DNA from: Pseudocercospora fijiensis CIRAD86
Taxonomy: Eukaryota; Ascomycota; Dothideomycetes; Mycosphaerellales; Mycosphaerellaceae
NCBI RefSeq assembly: GCF_000340215.1
Contig: NW_006921538.1
Span: 1,178,001 to 1,242,000, forward strand
Length of the DNA: 64,000 bases
Reading direction: 5' to 3'
The notes beneath the pieces were generated by a model. That model was not told the origin of the DNA, searched no databases, and saw only the letters and a program-made list of their open reading frames with translations. Each line of letters starts with the position of its first letter. The first letter of the stretch is position 1. Made by a program: the position numbers and the translations under genes. Positions 37,188-50,418 of this stretch are shown here, one piece after another.

Positions 37188-39316
37188 TAGAAGTTAAGCG
37201 GGCGTGCCGTATAGCCGTACGTGCCGTATACCTCCGAGGTTTTAACTAAGGCACTTTAGTATATAGTTTCTTAATAACTATTAGAGATATAATGTCTATA
37301 TTAAGACAGTAGACACTTGTAATAATAGGCTTCAAAACGGTATATATATTATAGCTATAGCTTGTGTCGTTGTCGCGTACTACGTATAGGCTAAGATCTG
37401 CCCTAAATCTCGGCTTCTAGCTTCTATGCCTTACTACTTTACAATACCTTAACTAGAGGCTTAACTAGCACTTGTTTACGACTTCTTAGCTTCTTAGCTA
37501 ACTGTTATAGACTATTTTAGAGTTGCCGAGTCGCCTAGGTAGTCTCTTTATTACGTTGTTTATTAGCAGTATCTGCTAGCTTCTAAGCTGCCTTCTCTAT
37601 AGCTATCCTCGAGCGTTCTTCTTTACGTAACTAAATAGCGACTTTCTTCTATTAAGCCCTCGTACGAGACTCATCCTTCTTAAGCTGTTTAGCGGCTTAT
37701 TAGTCTACTTTATCTTGTTCTATACGAGCTTGTATAGCAAGAGCCTGTTTAATCTTCTTTAGTAAGAAGAATATAGCGCTTATTGTTATTTGCCCTTAGC
37801 TCTTCGAATAGGCCTTTACTACGCTTACGCTTCTTCTTCTTAAGATTAAGTGCTGTTTAGAAGCCCTTATTCTCGGCCTTTAGTATAGCATTCTTAGTTG
37901 TTATAGCGAGAATAGTATTAGATAGCTTATTGACCTTCCTATACTAAAACTCGTCTAGTTCTTTAGCTATAACGTCTCTAAGTAGTCCTTTAAGCTTCTT
38001 CTAGTTACTAGCTAATAAGATTAAGTTGCCTAAGTTACTACTACTAGAAGGCCTTATTACTATCTCCTTCGGTTTAAAGATATCTAGTATCTCTAGTAGA
38101 TTGAATACATATAGGCCTGTCTTCTTCTAACTACTAAGAATATTCTTATTAGTAAGAGCCTTTATCTAGGCAGGCTAGAACAAGCGTAGGAAGTCACGTT
38201 TAGTAACACTATACAACCCCTAGCAGTTATAAAGGAACTTGTCTAGTTCTTGGCTATAGTATACGCTAAGTAGACTAAAGACTAATATATTAAGCGGCTA
38301 GAGCCTATACGTTAAGTAAGGAGGGTAGATAGTAACTAAGATCTTGTTCTTATTGTACTAGTTAAGGAATAGTATATTTATATAGCTACTATAGCTATCT
38401 ATAAACAAGAGCCTATGTCTTCTACGTACCTTGTCCTTTATATAGCGATAGAAGATCTGTTCTAGCTACGCTAATCTAAGGCTATTATCTGTCTAACCCT
38501 TCTTAGAAGAAGCGAAGAAAGTAGTATATTCTAAAGCCTTAAAGTCCTATACCTAAGTGTCCTAAATATTGCCTATCTTAGCTTAATAAATTAGGCTAGG
38601 TAGCAGCTACGTTCTATTAGCGTAGATATAGCTAACTATTGTAAGCTACTCTCTATTGCTATCCTATATATTACCTAGCAGTCTCTTGCTATCTAAAGCG
38701 GCTTTTAAGACTACTCTCTTTGCCTTTATAAGGAAGCTGATAAGGATACCCTTCTTATCTATATTATATATCCTCTTAGGTAGTATATTATACTCTTTAA
38801 TAATCTTCCGCTCTACTAACTCGAAGTATAAGTAATATTATGCCTTGCTGTCTGCCTTCTTACGCTCCTTATCTAGTAGTTAGAGATAGAGAGAGAGAAT
38901 CTTGTTTCTATACCTTTTATAGAAGGTAGGTACTTAACCCTTGCTAGGCCGTCTCTTTACGATATCGTATACGAAGTTGCAAAGTATCGATACTATAGGA
39001 GGCAATCTACGCTCTAAAAGGGTATTAAGGTACTCGATAAGCGTACGTTCTTGTTAATAGGATAAAATTATCTAGTTTTCGTGTTTTTAGGCAGCTATTC
39101 TAGCGACGCTATTCGCGCGTCTACTAAGCGTCGACCGGTCTACTTTACAATGTCTCGCTACTACTGAAATATTGCGCTTATCTTGCTAATTATTTTCCGC
39201 TATCGTATAACTATATTAGTCTATTATAGAAGAAGATATATAGTAGTAAAGATAATGCTAGAAACTAAGAATCTATGCGGCACGTACGGCTGTGCGGCAC
39301 GCCCGCTTAACTTCTA
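37188..39316 (-). mobile_element. pogo/Fot1-family DNA transposon (2.1 kb)
   Basis: About 41-bp terminal inverted repeats: GAAGTTAAGCGGGCGTGCCG at 37,190 and its complement ending at 39,314. The outer TIR half also contains GCCGTACGTGCCG. TA dinucleotides flank both ends (37,188-37,189, 39,315-39,316), the target site of Tc1/mariner elements. It is nested inside the 14.7-kb composite. Confidence 0.9.
37840..39255 (-). pseudogene. pogo/Fot1 DDE transposase, RIP-degraded
   Basis: Minus strand. The N-terminus reads an HTH region (NISVVARHCKVDRSTLSRRV, 39,100-39,170). First catalytic Asp: RIYNIDKKGILI (about 38,735-38,770). Second: LLFIDSYSSYINILFLN (about 38,350-38,405, ancestral FIDGHSSH). Third region: TIYPPYLTYRL*PLNILVF (about 38,280-38,335), where the catalytic Asp is Asn through a TG to TA change. 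A Lys/Arg-rich C-terminal tail follows to about 37,840. DDE transposases of this family cut and paste at TA. In-frame stops and loss of the third Asp make it inactive. Confidence 0.88.
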
Positions 39317-42300
39317 GTAGCTTCTTCTATAGATAACTAGTATAGACGAACGTCCTATAGTATTCGTCTAAAATAACGCGAACCGGTACTCTATATCGAT
39401 TTCTGTTCCCGCTATTACTATAAGGGCTTCTACTAAAACTAGTTCTTAGAGCTTCTAAGTTAAACCTCTTAGAGTATAAAGAGATTAGTACTATCTTATA
39501 CAATAGCCGCTAGTAGCGAGGCCTATTATAAAGAGGTTTATAATTAGTACCTAATATAGCTTACAAAAGACACTAACGATAACAACTGTAAGTTAGCGAG
39601 CTTAGGTATTATTTCTTACCTTAGCGGATAAGATTAGGGCTAAGTACTGCTTCTATAGTACTGGTATATAGACTAGCAGTTTCTAACGCGAATACTAAAT
39701 ACTAAGAATATATATAGGGCAATAAGGGCCGTTAATTACTAGACTTTAGGCTATCGGCTAAGCGCCGGAAGATAGTTACTATTAGAGAGCAGCCTAGTAG
39801 TACAAATAGAGTCTCGTAAAGTCGTTAAAACCGGACAAGTAGACCCTATATAACAGCTACTTAGTAACAACTAGACGGTTTACGTACGAGCTAGGTAGAA
39901 GAAGCAGAAGGCTAATCTAATAGCTTAGAAGCTAAGACTAATAGAAATAATACCGCTTTAGCTAGCTTACTATCGGATTAGCACTACGAGCTAGTAAAGC
40001 GATAGTTGCGTAGTAGGTTAGGAAGCGGCGAGACTAGGCGATACGCCGATATAGACAATATTAAGCGTATCTTTACTAAGGGAAGTAAGTAAGTTCTTAC
40101 TTTAATAGCTAAAGAGGGTTAAATCAAGCCGCTAGACTGCTGCTAGATGTAAAGAAGGCTAATACGCTCGACCTACTACTATAGCTAGATAACATACTAC
40201 TAAGGAAGTCTATAGGTAGGATCTTACTTATATTAACGAGTCTTCTAGCGGACTATTTATACCTAGCTTAACTAATATCGCTTCTTACTCTACTAATACT
40301 ATAGTACAGCTACCGGTAGCGTATTAGAAGTATATCAATTAGGCATCGCTATAGCTCTTACTAATTCCTCGTAGACTACTAATAGCTAAGAAGACGAGGA
40401 CCTCATACTAGATATAACTACTGCATTACCGACTACTGTATTACCGTTATCTACTACTTTAGAAAGCCTATCGCTATATCTAGAATTACTAGATCTATAG
40501 TATATAGAAGCAATAGTAAAGGAAGATAGTATTAATACCAAATATACTATCTATTATAGAGGAACTAAAACAGGAGAAAGAAGAGTTCAAAGGCCGTATT
40601 GCTAGGCTAGGGATATTTATTAGCATAAGCGAGTTTATATAGTAACAAGTATAATTAGTATATTCAACCTATCTTTAAAACTATACCTTTGTATACTATT
40701 CTACATTTGACTTACTAATAGCGTATTTTTGATTATAGTGTTAGAATATATCTAGAAAAAGTACTAGGACTATTGCAATTAGTAAGCCTCGTAGATATTC
40801 TTCTTAATCTATACCTTTAGTAATAAGAAGGACAATTTATTAGGATTAGAGTTCTATAAGTATAGCAATAGTATCCCTAGTAGGCATATACCTACTTATT
40901 AATATACCTCTTTTATACTACTAGTATAGTAAATTAACGCCTTCTATACTACTAATACTATACTAGGCTCTATATACGCTAGGACTATATTCTTTAGCTA
41001 ACTCTCGAGTATAGCCCTAGTAAGAAGACCTTACCTTAGTAGATAAGTGTACCTCGAAGGCATCTATTTATATCGATAGTAGATAATATACTCTATCTGT
41101 TTAATCGTACTATTAAGCCCTTTTCTTAGATAGGGCGCTTACTAGGCGTATATCTTTATTTTCGCTATTTAGTATACTTATTTACTATACTCTCGTTAAT
41201 AGTTACAATCCTTTCTACCAATATACCTATTTACTATTTCCTAAAGTTATTATATAACCCGCTATTTAACTTACAAATTATACGAAACGCCCCCCTCCTC
41301 GACTAGTTACGCTCTTTTAAGATTCGAGAGATCTTTAGTTAGCTTATAATTACACTAAAGCTATCCTATAGATACTATACAAACTCGTTATAGTACGCTA
41401 TTAGTCGGTCTATAAGGAACTTAAAAATACGCTATAAGCAAGAGACAGACTACTAGCAAACGACTATATAAGAGCCGGAATTATATATATCTTTGTAGAT
41501 TAGTAGGAGCCTGCGAAGACGACCTAATTTAGCTAGATTGCTAAGATATAGTACACTAAAAAACTTGTAGTTATTATAAAGCTTATCGATACTCCGCCGA
41601 GTCGTATTTGCGAACTTAGCGATACTACTATTCGATAGATTACGCTCGTCAAACCGCCGTTTAATTTCATTAAGTTAGCCGTCTTATAAACGCGCTATTA
41701 TATCGTTAACGCGTACGGTTAGCCTATAGTAGTAGCGTATTATCGTAGCATTATCGTATCGTATTAAGGGTAGTATTAGCGGAGTATTAGTTAGAGGTAA
41801 AGCGTGAGAAGCCTACCTAAGGCTATAACCGGCGCGAGCTCCGAAACTCTCTACTTATAGAAATTAACTAATTAGGTATATAGGATTCTAAAATCCGGGG
41901 TCGGCTTAGCGTTACGTATAGCTAACTAGGCATTCTATTAACTAGATTAGTACCCTCCTTGCTATTATAAGTCGAGCTCTATTTAGTAAACGAAGCTTCG
42001 CTTAGTAAAGATATACGTTTCTAACTTCTAAGATTCTCTCTATAAAGAGTAGAAAAGATATTCTAATATTCGTAGCGTTCGTAAACTTCGCTATTTTACT
42101 TTCTATACGTTAATACTCTAAAGCCATATTTGCTATAGTTAAGATAGGCGCGTAAATAAAAACAAATAGCTTTCGATATAAGCTAAGTAAACTAGACACC
42201 TTCCGCCGTTATTACTATAATAGTATTAATACTAGTATATACCGTCTAACCGTCTATAAAGACCTAGCTAGAGGTACTAGCTATAGTTATCTAACAAGTA

Positions 42301-42742
42301 ACCTAAGCCTATTGCTAGGAAATATAATAAATATCTATACTACGGTAGCCTATACTAGATAAGCTAGCTATTTAGTAGAAAGAGGCTTACTTCCGTATCT
42401 ATATACCGGCTACGAGTGCCGGCTATACCTCTAAATTTAACTTCGCCCTATCTCGAAGGTTAAGGTACCGAGTAGAAACCTAGTACCTTATATTTACTCG
42501 GTTATCGTAGAGCACTTATAGGTAAGGTATTGAAAAAGCGTATAAGAAAGTACGAGAAGAGTATCCTAGGATACAGGTCGTAAGTAAATAAGAGTAGTAC
42601 GCCTAGTTACTTATATAGTACGTTACTCTAAACGACTAAGAGCCTATATTATCTCGTACTTTGCGCTTATACTCTACCTTACCGTTAGTAATCCTTATCT
42701 AGGTTTAATACGGCTAACGCTAACTAGCCGCGGTAGTTTAGG
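39317..42742. other. Unassigned RIP-mutated sequence
   Basis: About 3.4 kb with no domain I recognise on either strand. The right part (about 42,300-42,740) is an inverted relative of 48,630-49,130. The shared pieces are GCGATAACCGAGTAAATATAAGG, reading GTTATCGTAGAGC inverted here, and the GGCTAACTAGCCGCGG unit at 42,695. Confidence 0.5.
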
Positions 42743-42821
42743 ACGCGTTATAAAAACATTTTTCCCGATCGCGACGATGCTATTAATCCTATCGATCCTA
42801 AGCGATCCTAGAATTTTGAAG

Positions 42822-43060
42822 AGGTAACCTATAGAACTTAGACGTTTACTAAGACTATACTAAAAATAGAACATTTTTGTCTTATATTACTAAGCCGTAA
42901 ACCTTCTAGATAAAAAGATATTAAAGAAAGAAAAGATCCTTTTTAGTAGTTATAACTTTATCTATCTTTTTTATCTAGAAGGCCTACGGCTTAGTATTAT
43001 AGGACAAAAATGCTTTTTTAGTATAGCTATAGGCAAAAGTCTAAGTTTTATAGGTTACCT
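42822..43060. mobile_element. Foldback MITE (239 bp)
   Basis: Starts AGGTAACCTATAGAACTTAG and ends with the inverse CTAAGTTTTATAGGTTACCT. The arms are about 100 bp and also share TACTAAGCCGTAAACCTTCT in inverted form. No coding capacity. Confidence 0.85.
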
Positions 43061-43249
43061 ATTTAATAAAAGCTAAAATAATAAAATACTAAAAGAATAC
43101 TCTTAGCTTTTTCTAGATCCTAGTATACTATTTCTAGAAATATAAAGTACAATATCTCGTCCTCTCTAGTACAATAATAAATTTATAGATTTTAAAATCT
43201 TTATATCTACTAGTTCTTTTATAATTTAAAAGAAATAAGTAGTTATCTA

Positions 43250-43430
43250 GGATCGATAGGATCGCTAGGATCGATAGGATCGCTAGGATCGCTAAGAATT
43301 AATAGGATCGATAGGATTAATAGGATCGATAGGATTAATAGGATTAATAGGATCGATAGGATTACTAGGATCGCTTAGGATTGCTAGGATCGCTTAAGAT
43401 CGCTAGGATCGCTTACGATCGCTTAGGGCT
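43250..43430. repeat. Satellite-like array of 9-10-bp GGATCG(C/A)T units
   Basis: About 17-18 degenerate units such as AGGATCGAT, AGGATCGCT, AGGATTAAT and GGATCGCTTA, all in one orientation. The same unit is found at 15,712-15,857 and near both ends of the 5.1-kb element, so it is probably a subterminal transposase-binding type repeat that expanded. Confidence 0.85.
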
Positions 43431-43454
43431 TGCTTAACTTATAGCTAAAAACAA

Positions 43455-43630
43455 TATGTTATTCTATACTAGAAATGGAACACTTTTCTCTTATATTACT
43501 AAGCCGTAAACCTTTTAGATAAAAAGATATAGGGAAAAGAAAAATTGCCTTTCTAGAAATTCTACTTCTAGTTTATTGTTTTTCTAGTAGGCTTATAGCT
43601 TAGTAATATAGTATAAAAGTACTCTATTGT
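43455..43630. mobile_element. Second foldback MITE, related to 42,822-43,060
   Basis: Shares the TCTTATATTACTAAGCCGTA core with the first MITE and has its own inverted right arm (TAGCTTAGTAATATAGTATA). The outer parts are more diverged. The GGATCG array lies between the two copies. Confidence 0.7.
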
Positions 43631-43725
43631 TAGTATATTATTATAAAAAATATAAAATTTCTAGATTTCCTAAGAAACTAAAGCTAGGAAAAAGAAATAA
43701 GTAATATAGTATTCTAGCTTTTTCT

Positions 43726-43916
43726 AAGTTATACTTTACTATTTTTAGAGATCTCAAAGGAAGAACTTAAAGCTCTACCTACTAATAAGACTATTATAAA
43801 ATTTTAAGTTATAATACCTAAAGTTATACTTTACTATTTTTAGAGATCTTAAAGGAAGAACTTAAAGCTCTACCTACTAATAAGACTATTATAAAATTTT
43901 AAGTCTTAATACCTAG
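43726..43916. repeat. Perfect-phase tandem duplication, period 95 bp
   Basis: AAGTTATACTTTACTATTTT begins at 43,726 and again at 43,821; the copies are almost identical over their whole length. High identity suggests a recent duplication compared with surrounding repeats. Confidence 0.9.
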
Positions 43917-44415
43917 TAGTTATCCTAGACTCTAGAAAAGAATCTCGAGTGTGCTTTTTTTATAAAGTTCTGCTTATTAAGCGTCGGCTTTTGGAAAAAC
44001 CTTACCGTAATCTCGCTTGTATTTAACGAAACCTTAACGAAAAGAAATTATCTATAAAAAACCCCTATAAACTAGCTAAATTTTACATATATTAGTACGT
44101 AATACTCCGAGATACCTCGTAGTAGTAGTATAGTAATAGAGACCTTTAGAAGCTACTAATCTATAGAGGTATCTCGAGGTCGGCTAACAAAGGTAGATAC
44201 GAAGGTTACTACCGCATACTTAGAGGGCTAATTTTTTACCTACTCGTAGGCCTAGACTATGCGTTTAAATAGCCCTATTTAAAAGCATATAAGACGCTAT
44301 GTTAACAATTAGGAGGGGTAGTATTCCTTTACTAACTATAAAAGATTTAGTAGTTTACCCCTAGCTAAAGCTACTACTAGCCCTACTAGCTTAGCTTATT
44401 AAACTGTATTCTTAG

Positions 44416-44549
<134 letters not shown>

Positions 44550-47500
44550 TAAGCACTACCTATACCTATTCGAGTAGCTCTTTAAGGTCTACCTCTTTAT
44601 ATAGATATATTTTTATTATTGCTACTACTATAGGACTTAGTCGGAAGTCTATTGCCTATAATCTAGTTAGTTATTAAGCGGCTACTATATGGTCTCTCTA
44701 TTTCCGTAGCAAGCTTATTAGCTAATTTAAGCTATTATAGCGGAAGCGACATTAGTATAGCTACTAAATAGACGCTATATTTAACTCTACTAAGGCTAGT
44801 TATTATTAGAGGTATAGATACCTCTTTAACGGCTTAACTATAGCAATAATAGGCTATAGACTAACAGCCTATACTAGAAAGCGACTCTTAATCTACGCTA
44901 ATTTCCGAGGACCTATAGTATAACCTTAACCTATCTAAAGGGACTAAAGAAGGGGTATAAGACGACTATAACCGAGTCTATAGTAACAGTCGCATATCTA
45001 ATAACTTTGCCTTGCTTATTATAAGGTACTTCGAAGCTAACTTAAGCTACTATATCGAAGGCTAAATAAGGGATATAATAGGGCGCTATTAGAAGTAGTA
45101 TAACGATAATTGACCTACTAGATAACGTGCGATTAAAGGTATAGACGGCCTTATTCGTAGGTAGATTGCAAAGCGCGTTATTAAATATAGAGCCATTCTT
45201 ACGGCTTCCGGTATAGTTACTAAGAACTCTAAGTTTAAACAGATACTTAATCGCTTTAAGGATACTATATTGCTAAGCAATAAGAAGCTCCGTAAGAAGC
45301 TTCTTATCTCTAATAAACTGCGTACTTATAGGACTCTAGCTTAGGAAGTCTAGGATAATATACTCCGTATTATATCGTAGCGAGTCTAAGAACTAGTAGG
45401 GTTTATAAGTCTATCGATACCGAGTCTAGTAGCTCTATTACCTTTAACTCTATTACTAAGTCCGGCCCTTTCTAATACTTATTCGACGGTATATATAACG
45501 CGCCGCCGCTTAGATACTAATAGTAAGAATTAGCTAAATAAGGAGCGGTTATTAAGTCGAGTATTAGAGCTATTTTAAGAAGCTATTACTACGTTAGCGG
45601 AAGACTAGCTAAGAACTAACGATTCTAAGGCTATAAACAACTAATATCTAATCCGCTAAATAGACAACCTTAATAACCGCTCTAAGAAGCGTATAATGCT
45701 AATATACGCGTTATCGGTACGTTAATTTAATAAGCTAAGAGCCCTTCTTATCGGCCGCGGTCGTATCGGACACGTTTCTCTCGTTGCTTTATAGTTATCG
45801 TAGGTTATAGACTTTAGTATTAGCGAGAACCTCGTTACTAACGTTCTTACGCCGATAGGATAAAGTAACGACGGCTACGATAGCGATAGAAATGTCTCGT
45901 AGTTATTAGAAGCGTTAGATATTAGAAATTAATAGCCGCTAGTATATAGATACTCGCATAGTTAAAGTATTAGACTTAAGCGCGGAGGACTAGATTAGGG
46001 GTATATTATATATAGTGTTCCGAATGCTTATTAGTTCCGGAATTAGTAAGAAACTTAGTAAGAGGCGAATCCTTAGTATAGTTATTACTACCTTCGATAC
46101 TATTAGTTATAATACTATAGTTCTAATAGTTACTAGGATTGAATTTCGACGACTTCTATAAATTTCTATCTTTACTATTCTTTGTTACTATTATTAATAA
46201 CTACTTCCCCTATATTCTCTATATTACTTCTAACCTCTAATCTATTACTAGAAGGGTTAGCACCTATTAGATCCGGTATTTCTACGCCTACTAGCGGCAT
46301 AGGTAGTAGCTTAGTACCTAAGTAATCTCTAATATCCGGATACCTTAAACCGTAGTACGTAGCGACCTTGTTTCTACGATAACAAGACAGGCAATTAGTA
46401 AGCAATACTACTACTAGATAGTAGGACCCTATCGGTTTTAAACTAGTCCGTAGCCCCTTCTTATACTCGAAGAACGGCTAGTTATTAGTCACCTTACTAA
46501 ACCCCTATTCGACGGACTATCGTAAAGCCGTCTATTCCTTCGTAACCTACGCCTATATAGGGTTAGGATAGCCCTCTCTCTTCGATTCCTACGATCCGAT
46601 AATACTATCGACCTATCTATATACTAAATTATATAAGAGAAAGAGCTAGTCTTCAAGAGGGCCGTTATCGAATAACTTATACTATACCTAGTTAATATTA
46701 GACTCCCGTACTAGTCGACTATCGCTATAAGAGCTAGAATAAGGGCTATTAATAAGCAATATTCTATCTAGTAGCTATACCCCTTAGAATTTAGGCTATA
46801 GAGGTGCTTATAGCCGTTACAAAATACCCTCTAGTTGCGATAGGCCTCGCAATCTTCCTTATAGTACTGTTAATATATCCGAAGATACTACTAGTAGATA
46901 CTCTAACTAATAGATATAGCGACTCCGCTAGGCTCCGGAGATATTGCTTACTAAGCCGCCTCTTGTTAAAGAATAAGAATAACTTCTACCTTATCGCTAG
47001 GCTATGTGCTACCGCATTGGGTGTGTAACTTGACGTAGTAGCTAAATAGCTAAACTTCTTATATATGTCCTTCTAGAAGCCTAGACTAGATAGTCGCTTA
47101 TAGACTATATAAAGCACCGTAGTAGGTAGCAATGTAAGGCTAACTAGTAATACGATTGAACTAATATCTAATAGGTCTACTAGCTCTATTAATTTAGGCC
47201 TTATAAAGCGAAAGTTACCCTTAATATTAGTATCTAGATAACTAAGAAGGTCGAAGTGCTATTTCCTATAGACTCTCGCTAGTTTAAATAGTCGGTTACG
47301 CCTTAAGTAGCGGTGCTACTATTTACGTATAGATTTACCCTCCCTAAACGCCTACCGATCCTTATTACTACTATCTTCCTCGAGGTATTTACTCGTAATA
47401 GCAACGACCGTTATAGTAGATATAGTAACTATAATAGCTCTAGTTTCTATAGTTTAGTATATAGGTCTATAATAGCTAAGGTCTAAGCCCCTAGAAGGTC

Positions 47501-47760
47501 TAAAATAGAGCCTCCTTACTATACTAAACCGCTTTCGATTATATATAAATTAGCCTCTTCTAAAGGTCTATAAAAAGCGCTATATTAACTCTTAGCCTAA
47601 CGATTACAAGCTAGCGCTTATTTAGAAGCCGATAGCTAGATTAACTACTTCTAAAGGTCCCTAATAATAGTCGGGCTCTAAGTCCCGCGTTCTTTACGTT
47701 CCTAGGATTTTTAGATAGCCCTATACTTCCTCGAATTTCGGGACGGCCCGTTCCGGGGAT
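44550..47760. other. Interior of the 5.1-kb element, gene not identified
   Basis: The plus strand at about 45,110-45,340 reads a basic stretch (KFKQILNRFKDTILLSNKKL then RKKLLISNKLRTYRTLA) that could be the linker region of a transposase. A minus-strand open frame (46,175-46,405) starts MLTNCLSCYRRNKVATYYGL with a CxxC pair. A plus-strand frame (46,804-47,028) has a hydrophobic stretch. None is recognisable, and I do not call them as genes. Confidence 0.45.
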
Positions 47761-47889
47761 TGCTTATAATCGATAGGATCTTTAACTTACGATCCTAAGA
47801 ATTCTAAGGATTATAAGCGATTATAAGCGATCCTATTAATAAGATAGTCGCGATCGGGAAAAATATTTCCGTAACGCGGCTAACTATCC

Positions 47890-48555
47890 GTAGTAGTTTA
47901 AAACTATTATAGTAGCTACCTAGAATATATCGATAAGCTAGCCGCTATACTATATAGTAATATCTGATTTAAGTTGCCTTAGCGGCAGGGGCCCCTAGCG
48001 AAGCAGGTCGCCTAGTTAGGCTCTTATTTAGCCGTATAACGTAACTTCTTAGAGACCCCTATAGAGGCCGTACGTAGTAGATTAATATATTGTTATTTAA
48101 TCTACGAACGACGGAACGGTACCGAACGACGCTTACGCGCGTACGAACGATAGTAAGTAAGATATATAGAGCTATAGAATAGATCCGAGTAGTAGGAAGG
48201 AGCCGGAAGATGCAGAAGAGCTAGGAGGAATATATTTACTTAAGAGCGGTTAAACGAGTTCGCGTACGCGCTCGCGCTCTACGCGTAGGGAAGGACCTAG
48301 AGATAGAGGTTTGCTAAGAAGTAAGCAAGCGAGATATATATACCTACGCTTACGCGATAGACGCGTCCGATACCTATAAGGTAGGATAGTTAGGAAGAGG
48401 CTCTTCCTCTAAGGCTCCCTTCTTTCCTTTCTTCGTAGTTCGTCTTATATAGATAGTAGCTATATTAATTTAGTGCTTCCTTTAGTTTAGTTTATAGTCT
48501 AGTTTGGCTTAGTTTAAAGTTTAGTATACATTCTTACTACTTAGTGTCTAGCCCT
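47890..48555 (-). repeat. Right long inverted repeat arm
   Basis: The inverted partner of 33,851-34,580; see the 14.7-kb composite. It is immediately adjacent to the right end of the 5.1-kb element. Confidence 0.75.
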
Positions 48556-48631
48556 TATAAAAACGGCTAGCTAGCTGCTAAAGGCCGCTAAAACTAGCTC
48601 TTATAGCCTATTTTCCTAGTCCTAGCCGCTT

Positions 48632-48830
48632 CCTTATCTAGGTTTAAAACGGCTAACTAGCCGCGGTAAAGTATTTACTCGAGCTTATACTTTAATTTAC
48701 CGTTAGTAATCCTTATCTAGGGTTACAACGGTTAACTAGCCGCGGTAAAGTATTTACTCGAGCTTATACTTTACTTTACCGCTAGTAATCCTTATCTAGG
48801 TTTAAGACCGCTACCTAGCCGCGGTAGTTA
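48632..48830. repeat. 79-bp tandem repeat, about 2.5 copies
   Basis: Units start with CCTTATCTAGGKTTAMRACS at 48,632, 48,711 and 48,790 and include GGCTAACTAGCCGCGGTAAA and ACTCGAGCTTATACTTTA. A single related unit is at 42,695-42,735. Confidence 0.88.
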
Positions 48831-50108
48831 ATAGTAGTAGCTCTTATAGCCTATTTTCCTAGTCCTTACCGCTTTCTTAGTCCTTATAAGGGAGCCGTAA
48901 ACCTTTATACCTTACTTAGAAACGCTCCGCGATAACCGAGTAAATATAAGGCGCCAAGTTTCTACTTCGTACCTTAGATATAGGTACGGCGCGGAGTTAA
49001 ATTTAGAAGTATAGCTAGTACCTATAGCCGGTAAAAGGATACGGCAATAGGCCTATTCCTAGTAGGTAGCCGGCTTAGTTAGGGAAGCCTCCTATAGTAT
49101 AGATATTCTCTACTAGTAGTAATACGATTAATAGAGAATTAAGGAAGGTCGATAAAGAAGAAAAAGAAGAAGGTATCGAAGGGCTTACGCCCCGAAAGGA
49201 GCCGTTCGCTAGGTAAGCGATTAATCTAACGACTAAACACAAATCCTAATAAATCCGCTATAACCCGACGCCGAATCTTAGCTAGTAGCTATATATCTTA
49301 TCTTTAAAGAGTAACCCGCTTCGTATAGATAGTAAGGAGGTTAGAAAGCTTAAACTCGGTTACGAGAAATGCCTCCTAGCCTATTATTAGGGCAACTACG
49401 AGCGGCATAGATATAACTTAGTTACTATTATAGCTAGTAGCCGCAGCTAGTAGTCACATAAGAGTATACTTATAATAAAACTAATATAGTCTCTAGTTCT
49501 AACTAGGAATCTATATAGTTTAAAGAAACTAAGCCGGAACTAGGGAGCTAGCCTACTACTAAGAAACTAAACTATATACGTTTTATAGTTCGTAAACCGA
49601 ACTACTACGGAGTCTAGCGCTACCGGTAAGCTTATAAACCGCAATAGAATGCCGCGAATCCGGTAATACCTAAATTAGTAGAAATAAAATAAAAATATTC
49701 CTACTCTTACCGTCGCCTATATCCTACTATATATATCGCTCTTTCCTTTTGCTCCTCCCCTTTTCTCTCTACTACTATACTACTTTTCCTATAATAGACT
49801 AACCCTCTACCTACTACTACCGCGAAAATTATACTAACCGTATACGCCGTCTTCGCGAAATAGTAGTAAAACGTATCGATCTGTACTATCCTGATAGTGG
49901 AAAGTAACTCCTTTAAGGCTTCGACTAAACCTTATCTACTCCTTTCCTTAATTTTATTAATCCTCTATATATCTTTAACGCTTTACGCTAATACTATACC
50001 TCCTCCTATAGTAAGGAAATATAAAGTATAATAGGAGCCGCTTTCTAGTACGTAGATAGAGCTAAGCGAGCGGAGACGTGTATAGCCGCTATATAAATAG
50101 AGTTTCCT

Positions 50109-50248
50109 AGCTAATTAGGTAGTCCTAGAGGTTATACCCTTACTAGTATTAAAAACTAGCTCTAGTTAGCAAAATACTAAACTATATAGCCTAACTATAT
50201 ACTATACTACGTACTATAGGATACGGGATTTAATTCCCTTATTAGCTA
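50109..50248 (+). tRNA. tRNA-like locus (degenerate)
   Basis: AGCTAAT (50,109-50,115) pairs perfectly with ATTAGCT (50,241-50,247), followed by A and then TATCTCTTTTTTTTT, a Pol III-type terminator. A GGGATTTAATTCCC segment stands where the T arm should be. The 140-nt length implies an intron-like insert. D and anticodon arms are not clear. A tRNA-derived SINE remnant is equally likely. Confidence 0.35.
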
Positions 50249-50297
50249 TATCTCTTTTTTTTTAATCTGTATAACTATTAATATTCTACGACCCTCT

Positions 50298-50418
50298 AGC
50301 TAATTAGATCGGTTCTAGATAGTAAGATTTATTCGCCTACAGTCCTTATAGAGATATAGGGTAGCGACTAGCGAAGGTATAACCCCTAATATCGGAGGTT
50401 CGAATCTTCTATTAGCTA
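50298..50418 (+). tRNA. tRNA-like locus with intact T arm/B box
   Basis: AGCTAAT (50,298-50,304) pairs with ATTAGCT (50,411-50,417), followed by A. The T arm GGAGG-TTCGAAT-CTTCT has a canonical B box (GGTTCGAATC) that escaped RIP. TAGATCGGTTCTAGA after the acceptor resembles an A box. It is 121 nt long, so an insert or long variable arm is needed. No T-run terminator directly follows. It shares its acceptor with the locus at 50,109, suggesting a duplicated or SINE family. Confidence 0.4.

Noticed and set aside
46175..46405. Minus-strand open frame with CxxC (MLTNCLSC)
   Set aside because: The short frame in RIP DNA has only one Cys pair and no recognisable fold; mentioned but not called as a gene.
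46804..47028. Hydrophobic plus-strand frame as a membrane protein
   Set aside because: TpA-rich DNA yields Ile/Leu/Tyr-rich frames by chance; no family match or context.
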